Assembly: GCA_002399765.1 (NCBI GenBank)
Contig: DHEG01000013.1
Coordinates: 22,659 to 39,709 of the forward strand
Reading direction: 5' to 3'
DNA: 17,051 nt
Origin: Caryophanales bacterium UBA4856
GTDB taxonomy: Bacteria; Bacillota_I; Bacilli_A; RFN20; CAG-288
The notes under the pieces are model-generated. The model made no database searches, had not been told where the DNA came from, and saw only the letters and a program-made list of their open reading frames with translations. Positions within the stretch are counted from its first letter, which is position 1; each line of letters opens with the position of its first letter. A program made the translations under genes and the position numbers. Positions 1-6,706 of the stretch are shown here, one piece after another.

Positions 1-68
1 TCGACTTGGAAACTCAGGGGATTCTTGCGCCATTTGGAATTGTGCGGCGCTCTATATTTCTCGTTCAT
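1..68 (-). CDS. oppC: OppC-like peptide ABC transporter permease, N-terminal fragment
   Basis: An ATG at 68 on the minus strand begins 9 bases after the oppB stop and is preceded by a purine-rich AGGGGGCGG ribosome site. About 22 codons are present before the window ends; the visible start reads MNEKYRAPHNSKWRKNPLS. A short basic, polar N-terminus ending in a W-K/R-N-P/K pattern is typical of OppC/DppC permeases, and oppC normally follows oppB. The name rests mainly on gene order, because no membrane segment is visible yet. Confidence 0.6.
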   Translation of the reverse strand, partial: MNEKYRAPHNSKWRKNPLSFQV

Positions 69-77
69 GTCCGCCCC

Positions 78-1004
78 CTATTCGAACTTCACCCTAGGAT
101 CAACCCAGCTATAAAGAAGGTCGGAGATGAACAATACAACGACCATCAACTCGGTGATGAAAACGGTAGTGCCCATGATCAAAGGATAATCGCGGGAGGT
201 AATGGAGTTGACGAAGGAACTGCCGAGGCCGGAAATGGTGAAGACCTGCTCGACGACCAATGAGCCAGTGATTATGAAGGCGAACATCGGTCCGGCATAG
301 GTGATGACCGGGGTTATGGAATTACGCAGGCCATGCTTGAACAACACCGTACGTCTGGGCAAGCCCTTGGCCGTAGCGGTAACTATGAAGTCCTGCTTGA
401 GCGTCTCTACCGTGGTGGTCCTTACGAACCTGGTGATGTTTGCCATTGGAAGAAGGGACAAAGTCAAGGTGGGGAGGATGTAGCCAGCCGCCGATTGCCC
501 GTTGGCCGGGAACCAGGGAAGCAAGACGCAGAATATCAAAAGCAGCATGGTGGCGATGACGAAAGAGGGCATAGCCACGCAGGTCGTGGTAAAGAGCATT
601 ATCATGCGGTCAGCGAACTTGTTCTGCCTAAGGGCAGCCCAAGAGCCAAAGATGACGCCGAAGAACAGGGCAAGCACCATGGCTATTAAGCCGATGGGGG
701 CGGACACCTTCAGGCCCGAAAGAATGATGTCCATAACGGTTCGTCCGCGTTGTTTGAGGGAAAAGCCAAAGTTAAAGACAACGATTCCCTTCAAATAGTT
801 CAGGTATTGGATGAAGACCGGCTTATCCAAGCCATACAAGGCATTCAATTCGTCAAGGACGTATTGCGGCGTGGCCTTCTCTGACAGGAAAGGCCCGCCA
901 GGCACCAGTTGCATTACCCAAAAGGTGATTGTTGCCACGACAAAAATGGTCAGTATGCCTAACAGGAAACGCTTTAGCACATATAGCCAAAACCTTTTAT
1001 CCAT
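78..1004 (-). CDS. oppB: Oligopeptide/dipeptide ABC transporter permease OppB
   Basis: This 308-aa protein has the length and layout of OppB/DppB inner-membrane permeases, which form half of the channel for peptide import with OppC, the OppD/F ATPases and an OppA binding lipoprotein. The N-terminal membrane segment is at about residues 11-32. It is followed by the family's VPGGPF motif at 34-39 and a periplasmic loop with ALYGLDKP at about 55-62. Further membrane segments lie at about 100-125, 135-165, 172-195, 235-255 and 280-298. The cytoplasmic EAA-type loop that contacts the ATPase is at about 209-231 (AKGLPRRTVLFKHGLRNS). The C-terminus ends in the usual YSWVDPRVKFE form. The ribosome site is GGAAGAAGAG just upstream. 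The gene lies 89 bases downstream of dnaN with no convincing terminator between. No oppA is upstream; other opp genes presumably lie beyond the left edge. Opp rather than Dpp specificity cannot be decided. Confidence 0.93.
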   Translation of the reverse strand: MDKRFWLYVLKRFLLGILTIFVVATITFWVMQLVPGGPFLSEKATPQYVLDELNALYGLDKPVFIQYLNYLKGIVVFNFGFSLKQRGRTVMDIILSGLKVSAPIGLIAMVLALFFGVIFGSWAALRQNKFADRMIMLFTTTCVAMPSFVIATMLLLIFCVLLPWFPANGQSAAGYILPTLTLSLLPMANITRFVRTTTVETLKQDFIVTATAKGLPRRTVLFKHGLRNSITPVITYAGPMFAFIITGSLVVEQVFTISGLGSSFVNSITSRDYPLIMGTTVFITELMVVVLFISDLLYSWVDPRVKFE

Positions 1005-1093
1005 TTTGCTCTTCTTCCATACATTTCGGTCAAATAGGGAACCCTAATAAACCTAATGTTAATGGTTTTCGCGGTTTTTGGCTATGGCGATTT

Positions 1094-2224
1094 TCACATA
1101 TTGGTTCTTATGGGGGTCACGATCTGGAAATTGGCAGGGTCATCGTTCTTGATCATGAAAAGCTTGCCTTCGCCGGCAAAGGCCAGGGAAATCTTGGGTG
1201 AAGCCAAGGCCCTGACGGCATCAGCCACGAACTTCACGTTGAAGGTTATGTCGAAGAGATCGCCCTCAAAAGTGAACTTGTCCAGATGTTCCTTGGCGGA
1301 ACCGAAGGGCTGAGAAGACGCAACCAACTCGGCGCCGTCCTTGGAGCAGGTAAGCCTGGCGATGGAAGCGAGGTTTCCCATGGTGACCAAGGTCACGCGA
1401 TCCAACGCAGCCAGGAATTCATCGGAATTGACCGTAAGGACATAGGGGGTGGAAGCGGGGCGAATGCGGTCGGGAGAAGGGAACTCGCCGTTATAAAGCC
1501 TAGTCTGGAAGACGGTGTCTCCGGCTTTGAAGATGGCCTTGTTGTCGCCCGGCTCCACCAGCACTTCCTTGATGCCCTCGAGCTTGACGATCATGGCCAG
1601 CACCTTGACGGGAACGGTGAACTTGATGGCTGGCTCGAACGCCACAGGCAAAGTCAAAGAGCGCTGGGCCAAACGCATGGCATCGGTCGCAAGGAAATAG
1701 AGCACCTGGCCTTCGGTCCTTATGTTTATGCCCAAGAAGCACTGCTTGGCGCCTCTAGTCGCCACGGCAAAGTTAGTGCACTGGAACAGCCTGACGAAAT
1801 CGGGTGCCGGTATATGAAGGGCCTTGGACTCATCGAAGGACATGTCGATGTCGGGATACTCGTTGGGGTTGAAGGTGTTGAGAGTATAGAAGGTATGGTT
1901 GTCTGATACGGATAGGACAGTCGAATCCGCCATGCTGAGGGTCACGACATCGCCGCTGAGTTTCCTCACTATCTCCAAGAACAGATGCGCCGGGACCTGA
2001 ACCCTTCCGGGCTCGGAATCGATTATGTTCTGCTCCTTGCCTTCTTTGGCCGGCAAGATGGTCTTCATGGTGATGGTGCCGTCCGAAGCAAGAACCTCCA
2101 GCGAATCTTTCGTGACGGTGAACAGGAAGTTCAAAAACGAAGGCTCGGTCGATTTGGCCGGTATGGCATCTATGGCTTGATTGAGAATCTTAGACAAGGC
2201 AATGGCTTTTACGGTTAGTTTCAT
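1094..2224 (-). CDS. dnaN: DNA polymerase III sliding clamp (beta subunit)
   Basis: The 376-aa product has normal beta-clamp length (about 366-380) and the three-fold repeated clamp architecture. It begins with the typical MKLTVKAIALSKILNQAIDA. It carries DGTITMKT at about 49-56, the mid-protein LATDAMRLAQR segment (canonical ATDGHRLA) and YNGEFPSPDRIRP (canonical GxYPDYxxxIP). The C-terminal PIRTNM corresponds to the usual P-(V/M)-R tail that lines the partner-binding pocket. The protein is a ring dimer that tethers the polymerase and repair enzymes to DNA. The start at 2224 follows AAAGGATCATGAT, a usable ribosome site. It lies 285 bases downstream of dnaA, with a candidate promoter of its own in the gap. 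Confidence 0.97.
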   Translation of the reverse strand: MKLTVKAIALSKILNQAIDAIPAKSTEPSFLNFLFTVTKDSLEVLASDGTITMKTILPAKEGKEQNIIDSEPGRVQVPAHLFLEIVRKLSGDVVTLSMADSTVLSVSDNHTFYTLNTFNPNEYPDIDMSFDESKALHIPAPDFVRLFQCTNFAVATRGAKQCFLGINIRTEGQVLYFLATDAMRLAQRSLTLPVAFEPAIKFTVPVKVLAMIVKLEGIKEVLVEPGDNKAIFKAGDTVFQTRLYNGEFPSPDRIRPASTPYVLTVNSDEFLAALDRVTLVTMGNLASIARLTCSKDGAELVASSQPFGSAKEHLDKFTFEGDLFDITFNVKFVADAVRALASPKISLAFAGEGKLFMIKNDDPANFQIVTPIRTNM

Positions 2225-2509
2225 ATCATGATCCTTTGCGATAGAACTACTAATAGGAATACCCCTAAATTATAGTGCCTTAGGGTTTTTATTTCTTTTC
2301 GTGTTTCGCGATAGCGAAATTATCCTCTGAGTTTCTTAGATTGATGAATAGTCTTTTTACGTATAAAGATGATAAGGAGTGTGGAAATGTGGAAAACCCT
2401 AAGCCCTGAGAGCCACGGCAACGAGTGAAAGGGCTGAAAACCGTCAAATGCAAGGAAACCTGCGCTTACATTCTTCCCACAGGCCCTCGCAAGCTTTCAA
2501 CAAAATTTT
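2225..2509 (-). promoter_or_regulatory. dnaA-dnaN intergenic region with candidate dnaN promoter and hairpin
   Basis: No gene is visible in this 285-base gap. Reading on the minus strand, a perfect TATAAT lies at 2274-2269, about 45 bases before the dnaN start; the -35 position (about 2297-2292, AAGAAA) is weak. A perfect inverted repeat TTTCGC-GATA-GCGAAA lies at 2304-2319, close to the expected -35. It has no T-run, so it is more likely an operator or mRNA hairpin than a terminator. Two adjoining degenerate DnaA boxes on the minus strand occur at 2380-2388 (ATTTCCACA) and 2388-2396 (TTTTCCACA). Secondary DnaA-box clusters between dnaA and dnaN are known in Bacillus; here they are too weak to call with confidence. 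Confidence 0.5.
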
Positions 2510-3895
2510 TCACTTCTCAACAGCCTTGGTAGCCAACTTCTTGGAGAGTTCATCGATATTGCGCGAAAGGGCGGGATCGGTCTTGATGGAGTTCTCGATC
2601 TTTCGGATTGCGGACATTACGGTTGAATGGTCTCTTTGGAACTCTTTGCCTATTTCCATATAAGGCAGATCCAGCAGTTTTCGGCAAAGGTACATCGATA
2701 TCTGACGGGCCAGGGCAATCTGCAAAGTCCGTACCTTGGAGCGAACCTGGGATTCGGTAACGCTATAGTAGTCGGCCACCGAGACGATGATCTTGTTCGT
2801 AGTCAAGGGATCGGTCTCGCCGGATCCCCGACCTTGCCTGTCACCGAAGGCCAACTTGCAGGTATCGAGGGTTATCTTTCCCGTGTTCTTCATCAGGTTA
2901 GAGGTGAAAATCAGTTTGTTCAAATCGCCTTCCATCGACCGGATGTTGCCGGGGTTATGAATAACCAGATAGTCCATTACCTTGGAATCGAACAAAGACA
3001 GATCAAGGCCCAATCCCCTTATCTTTATCTTCAATATGTCCAGCATGGTCTCCGGTTGGGGCTTCTTGATCATTACGGTCAAACCGGAAGAGAAACGGGA
3101 GACCAGACGGTCCTCAAGCCCTTCAAGCTCGGCCGGAGATCGATCGGAAGTAAGGACAATCTGACGGCCGGTATTCACGAAGGAATTGAATATGTTGAAG
3201 AAGAAGGCCGAAGTCTCCACCTTATCCTTCAAAAACTGGACATCGTCTATCAAGAGCATGTCGACAGTCTCGAAGAACTGCTTGAAATCCTTGCCGTCGC
3301 TACGCCCTCTGGCAAACCTGACGAACTCATCTATGAAGGCATCGGTATTGGTATACAGAACCTTCTTGGTCCCAAACCTCTCCCTATAGGCATTTCCGAT
3401 GGCGTTTAGCAAATGCGTCTTGCCATAACCGGTAGCCGAATAGATGAAGATGGGATTCATGGTACCGGGGTTAGTGGCTGCCAAGGTGGCGGCTTGCACT
3501 GCATCCAAATTAGAGGGACCAACGACGAAGTTTGCAAAGGTGAAGGCGGAATTCAGCTTGGATGAAGCGAAGAAGGCCTGAGAGCCTTGCTCAGTTAACG
3601 CCGGGGCAGTAAGCGACTTATAGGAATTCTCGTCAACGAACTTAACGCTGTACTCGGTTTGGGTGACTTCCTTTAGCGCTGCCACGACCATATTGACGAA
3701 ATTCGCGTTGCTAGACAATACCTTGGAAACAGTGCGTGAATTGGTACAGATTACGGCCACTTCGCCTTCGATGGAGACCAATTTAGTCGGATCGAAGAAT
3801 TGATCGTAGAAGGCTTCGTTTCCAACGAAATTCTTTCGTATGGACTCCAAGGCTCTAGACCACGTGCTATTCAGCCATTCTTTTGATACTGCCAT
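2510..3895 (-). CDS. dnaA: Chromosomal replication initiator protein DnaA
   Basis: The 461-aa product has typical DnaA length. Domain I is residues 1-90, beginning with the usual WxxTWSRALESI helix. The AAA+ core has FTFANFVVGPSN at 118-129, a P-loop at 153-160, Walker B LLIDD at 214-218, sensor 1 LTSDRSP at 248-254, the arginine-finger segment EDRLVSRF at 261-268 and GNIRSMEGDLNKL further on. Domain IV ends with RDHSTVMSAIRKIE at about 421-434, the DnaA-box-binding signature. DnaA binds the boxes next to its gene and opens the origin. The P-loop reads SATGYGKT instead of the usual GGVGLGKT, so the first glycine is serine; other core residues are intact. The start at 3895 follows TAGGAGC. A degenerate box TTTTCCACA at 3949-3957 near the presumed promoter would allow self-repression. 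Confidence 0.98.
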   Translation of the reverse strand: MAVSKEWLNSTWSRALESIRKNFVGNEAFYDQFFDPTKLVSIEGEVAVICTNSRTVSKVLSSNANFVNMVVAALKEVTQTEYSVKFVDENSYKSLTAPALTEQGSQAFFASSKLNSAFTFANFVVGPSNLDAVQAATLAATNPGTMNPIFIYSATGYGKTHLLNAIGNAYRERFGTKKVLYTNTDAFIDEFVRFARGRSDGKDFKQFFETVDMLLIDDVQFLKDKVETSAFFFNIFNSFVNTGRQIVLTSDRSPAELEGLEDRLVSRFSSGLTVMIKKPQPETMLDILKIKIRGLGLDLSLFDSKVMDYLVIHNPGNIRSMEGDLNKLIFTSNLMKNTGKITLDTCKLAFGDRQGRGSGETDPLTTNKIIVSVADYYSVTESQVRSKVRTLQIALARQISMYLCRKLLDLPYMEIGKEFQRDHSTVMSAIRKIENSIKTDPALSRNIDELSKKLATKAVEK

Positions 3896-4370
3896 GTCGG
3901 GAAGCTCCTATCGGTTTCGTTCTAAAGTCTACCATTGCCCGACAGGGCTTTTCCACAGTACCTATACCAACATCTCAAAAAAGTTTAGTTATCCACATTA
4001 AGGCGGATAAAAGCCGATAGTTTGTCTTTTTTGTCAAAAAGGCGGTTTTGTGGTGTGGGTAAAGTGTTGAAAAGCAAGTGTGGGAAGTTATCGACGTGGA
4101 TAAGCGCAAAACTATCCACAACCCGATGGCCTATCCACATTACTAAAAATATATAAATAACCTTTATTTAACTATTGTTTCACAAAAGTTATCCACAGGT
4201 TTTTGCCATCTGTCCACAATGGTGTGGATAGAGAGGAATAATCCACAAAAGCATAACCTTTTTTAAGCTGACTATGATTTCGCCACCTAAATTTCAGGCC
4301 TTTACCTATGTGGATTACTCGCTTTGGCAGTCATTTAGTTATCCACAAAAAATGACTCGATTTGACGACT
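3896..4370. other. oriC: Chromosomal replication origin (oriC) with DnaA-box cluster
   Basis: This gene-free stretch upstream of dnaA holds many 9-mers close to TTATCCACA. Perfect copies on the plus strand are at 3989-3997, 4189-4197 and 4339-4347. One-mismatch copies are at 3949-3957 (+), 4054-4062 (-), 4095-4103 (-), 4112-4120 (+), 4131-4139 (+), 4223-4231 (-), 4239-4247 (+) and 4309-4317 (-). A two-mismatch copy is at 4210-4218 (+). The gene directions diverge here (dnaA-dnaN leftward, prfA onward rightward), which agrees with bidirectional replication starting in this gap. The density of boxes far exceeds chance, so the call is firm; the exact unwinding site is inferred. Confidence 0.93.
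4140..4182. other. Candidate DNA unwinding element of oriC
   Basis: A block of about 43 bases consists almost wholly of A and T and lies directly between the CTATCCACA box at 4131-4139 and the perfect box at 4189-4197. It contains AAATAA-CCT-TTATTT (4155-4169), a small inverted repeat. Origins of this kind melt at an AT-rich block bordered by DnaA boxes, and this is the most AT-rich block in the origin gap. The assignment is by composition and position only. Confidence 0.6.
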
Positions 4371-4562
4371 TTAGCCTTTTTCTTCATCTTTGCCGTGGAT
4401 TATGGCCGAATTGATCCAATAACGTATTGTTTCAACGCAAGTTACCTGATATTTCTTTGCTAGTTCTTGATAAGAAATCTTAGGATTTCTCATCCTTTCC
4501 TCTATTACCGCTTCTCGTGTTTCTTTGCTGTATTTTTGGTATTTCATTCCGGGTTTTGACAT
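4371..4562 (-). CDS. Small helix-turn-helix protein resembling the N-terminus of IS3/IS150-family OrfA
   Basis: This 63-aa ORF begins at the ATG at 4562 (MSKPGMKYQKYSKETREAVI), set by the strong AGGAGGG ribosome site at 4570-4576. A start 18 bases earlier lacks such a site. YSKETREAVIEERM, then SYQELAKKYQV, then CVETIRYWI form the first helix-turn-helix of IS150-type OrfA transposase subunits (family consensus roughly Y-S-x-E-x-K ... AKKYGV ... T-I-x-x-W). Full OrfA proteins are much longer, and no second HTH, OrfB integrase core or terminal repeats are visible nearby. It is therefore either a transposon remnant or a small domesticated DNA-binding protein. Its base composition appears more AT-rich than the neighbouring housekeeping genes. 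It borders the outermost DnaA box of oriC and runs toward the origin, against the replication direction of its arm. Confidence 0.65.
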   Translation of the reverse strand: MSKPGMKYQKYSKETREAVIEERMRNPKISYQELAKKYQVTCVETIRYWINSAIIHGKDEEKG

Positions 4563-4641
4563 TGCCTGTCCCTCCTGCAAACGAAATAAACCGCAGCAGC
4601 TCGTTCTTTCGCATTGTGTCCCTATGATTGGTTAGGTGTAG

Positions 4642-4669
4642 ATTATTCCTTAGGTAAGGAGAACTCCAA
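4642..4669 (-). promoter_or_regulatory. Candidate promoter of the small HTH gene, with a palindrome in the spacer
   Basis: On the minus strand TTGGAG (4669-4664) and AATAAT (4647-4642) are separated by 16 bases, a plausible sigma-A promoter about 80 bases before the HTH gene. A near-perfect palindrome, TCCTTA-GG-TAAGGA (4647-4660), fills the spacer, the usual place for a repressor operator. The function is inferred from arrangement alone. Confidence 0.4.
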
Positions 4670-4727
4670 TGATTTGTGAAAGCACCGCGATAAGCAAAAA
4701 CGTGTTTTCGGAGTATTAGCATTACTT

Positions 4728-4745
4728 AACAAACTTATGTTTGTT
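4728..4745. repeat. Perfect 7-bp inverted repeat upstream of prfA
   Basis: AACAAAC-TTAT-GTTTGTT is a perfect inverted repeat with a 4-base loop, 69 bases before the prfA start. No T-run follows on either strand, so a terminator is unlikely. It may be an operator for the prfA promoter, which I could not place with confidence, or a small mRNA hairpin. The rest of the 4563-4813 gap holds no other gene that I can support. Confidence 0.45.
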
Positions 4746-4813
4746 GGGTGTTTTGTTTTGGGATTCTCATTGTTTATTGCCAGGTTTTAGGCAACGGAAA
4801 GGGTTAGGCAAAT

Positions 4814-5908
4814 ATGGCGGCAGATGCCAAAGACTATATGTTCGATAGGCTCGATACGATGGAGAAGAGGTACAACGATTTGAATGCCCAGCTCGCGACT
4901 GGGAAGATGACGCCCCAAGAGTCCATCGCCGCTTCCAAGGAAGTCAGTTCCATGGAAGAGGCAGTTTCCTTGTATAGAAAGTACAAGAAGATGAAAGAAG
5001 ACGAAGTCTCTGCGATAGAGCTTTCCAAAGACTCTGACCCGGACATGAAAGCCTTGGGCCAAAGCGAAGCCGAGAGACTGTCGGGATTGATAGCTACCAC
5101 AAGAGATCAATTGCAGAAGGCCTTGCTCCCCAAGGATGCTGATGACGATCGTAACGTCATCATGGAGATAAAGGGAGCCGTAGGTGGCGAAGAGGCGTGC
5201 CTGTTCGCGGCGGATCTTTATCGTATGTATTTGAAGTATGCCGAATCGAAGAAATGGAAAGTCGAGATCCTGGATCAAAACGAGACCCCATTGGGTGGCT
5301 TTTCGAACATCACCCTTTTGATAAAGGGCAAGGGGGCCTGGTCTAGGCTGAAGTTTGAATCGGGAGCCCATAGGGTTCAAAGGGTTCCGGTTACCGAAGC
5401 GTCCGGTCGTCTCCACACTTCCACTGCCACGGTCCTGGTCATGCCTGAACAGCAGGATGTCGATGTCCAGATCAACCCTGCCGATTTGACTATCGAGACC
5501 TACCGTTCCTCTGGAGCCGGTGGCCAGAACGTCAACAAGACGGAGTCTGCGGTCCGCATAATCCATCGTCCGTCCGGCATTGTCGTCACTTGTCAGGTCG
5601 AGCGATCCCAGATGCAAAACAAGGAAATGGCCATGAACCTTCTTAGGACCCGTCTAAAGGCCAAGATGGAAGAAGAGAAGGATGCCAAGATGGAGGCAGA
5701 GAGGAAGCTTAAGGTCGGAACCGGCGAACGGTCCGAGAAGATCAGGACCTATAACTTCCCCCAGAACCGAGTGACCGATCATCGCATAGGCTTCAATGTC
5801 CAGAAACTGGATCGAATCATGAACGGCGACTTGGACGAGCTGTTGGATGCTTTGCAGGATGCCCACCAAAAGGACCTTATCCTTGAGCAGACCAAGAAAG
5901 GTTTCTGA
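4814..5908 (+). CDS. prfA: Peptide chain release factor 1 (RF-1)
   Basis: The 364-aa product has standard RF-1 length. It has an N-terminal coiled-coil region, then GAVGGEEACLFAADLYRMY at about 121-139. The codon-reading tripeptide is Pro-Val-Thr at 192-194 in VQRVPVTEASGRLHTSTATV; the RF-1 type is P-x-T, whereas RF-2 has SPF. The peptidyl-hydrolysis GGQ is at 236-238 within SSGAGGQNVNKTESAVR. It therefore reads UAA and UAG on the ribosome and releases the chain. The RF-1-type tripeptide agrees with UAG being used as a stop in this genome (oppB, busR, holB). GGAAAGGG about 10 bases upstream is the ribosome site. It is the first gene of the right arm, followed after 3 bases by its own modifying enzyme, prmC. 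Confidence 0.97.
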   Translation: MAADAKDYMFDRLDTMEKRYNDLNAQLATGKMTPQESIAASKEVSSMEEAVSLYRKYKKMKEDEVSAIELSKDSDPDMKALGQSEAERLSGLIATTRDQLQKALLPKDADDDRNVIMEIKGAVGGEEACLFAADLYRMYLKYAESKKWKVEILDQNETPLGGFSNITLLIKGKGAWSRLKFESGAHRVQRVPVTEASGRLHTSTATVLVMPEQQDVDVQINPADLTIETYRSSGAGGQNVNKTESAVRIIHRPSGIVVTCQVERSQMQNKEMAMNLLRTRLKAKMEEEKDAKMEAERKLKVGTGERSEKIRTYNFPQNRVTDHRIGFNVQKLDRIMNGDLDELLDALQDAHQKDLILEQTKKGF

Positions 5909-5911
5909 CAA

Positions 5912-6706
5912 TTGACCGCCAAGTCGTTTTACGAGGCCTGTCTCTCCTTGCCGGGCCTCACCCAGGCCGATGCCTTCGAATTGCTCAAATATTGTTTCGC
6001 CATCTCCAAGGAGAACCTTTGGCTGTACCCCCAAAGGCAATTGCCGGATAAAAAAAGCCGGGAAATAATCACCCGTCTTTCAAAGGGGGAGCCTTCAGCC
6101 TATGTTGCCGGAAGGATGGAATTTGCCGACGTTACCGTCCTTGTTGCTCCGTCGGTCCTGATTCCCAGACCTGAAACCGAAGAACTCACCATAAAGCTCA
6201 TGGAAGAGTTTGACTTGAACGGAAAAGCAGTCTTGGATCTTTGCACCGGGAGTGGCTGCATCGCCTTGGCACTTGCCAAGAGGTTTCCCAAGGCAACGGT
6301 TGTCGGCAAAGACATAAGCGATGAGGCGTTGGCCCTGGCTTTCAAGTCGGGGGTCCTAAACGGCCTTGCCAATGTCAGCTTTTCAAAGCAGGATTTCTTG
6401 AATGGCGAAACCGGACGTTACGACCTGCTCGTCTGCAATCCGCCTTATATTCCTCAAGGGGAAAAGACCGAAACCAAAGATGAGCCGGAACAGGCCTTGT
6501 TCTCCGGCAAGGATGGCCTTGACTCATACAAGGCCATATTCCCGAAAATGAGAAGCACCATGAAGCTTCATGGTGTCGCCGCTTTCGAAATCGATCCCAA
6601 GAATGCCATGAAGATCGAGGGCCTGGCCAAAGCGTTTCGTCTTCCCCAGCCGGTGTTCGTCTTGGATCTGGAAGGAAAGAAGCGCTTCGTCAAATTCTAT
6701 TTTTGA
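5912..6706 (+). CDS. prmC: Release factor glutamine methyltransferase PrmC (HemK)
   Basis: This 264-aa protein methylates the glutamine of the GGQ motif of release factors, using S-adenosylmethionine. The N-terminal helical domain contains PSAYVAGRMEF (about 61-71) and LIPRPETEEL (83-92), both typical of PrmC. The SAM site is VLDLCTGSGCIALALAK at 107-123, and the catalytic NPPY is at 176-179 in VCNPPYIPQGE. It begins with a TTG codon 3 bases after the prfA stop, with AAAGG at the end of prfA as ribosome site, so the two genes are probably translationally coupled. The prfA-prmC pairing is common in bacteria. The last 10 bases overlap the convergent gene at 6697-7413. Confidence 0.95.
   Translation: MTAKSFYEACLSLPGLTQADAFELLKYCFAISKENLWLYPQRQLPDKKSREIITRLSKGEPSAYVAGRMEFADVTVLVAPSVLIPRPETEELTIKLMEEFDLNGKAVLDLCTGSGCIALALAKRFPKATVVGKDISDEALALAFKSGVLNGLANVSFSKQDFLNGETGRYDLLVCNPPYIPQGEKTETKDEPEQALFSGKDGLDSYKAIFPKMRSTMKLHGVAAFEIDPKNAMKIEGLAKAFRLPQPVFVLDLEGKKRFVKFYF

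Noticed and set aside
1286..1906. 206-aa plus-strand open frame opposite dnaN, and similar long frames opposite dnaA and other genes
   Set aside because: These are antisense shadows of strongly conserved genes. Their translations are low-quality (Gly/Glu/His/Gln-rich) and match no family.
2225..2509. Second replication-origin half between dnaA and dnaN
   Set aside because: Only weak DnaA boxes with no perfect copy and no AT-rich block comparable to 4140-4182; the main origin upstream of dnaA explains the data.
4480..4722. 80-aa minus-strand open frame overlapping the small HTH gene
   Set aside because: It runs in another frame of the HTH gene, starts without a ribosome site and has no recognisable features; the HTH frame has both site and motif.
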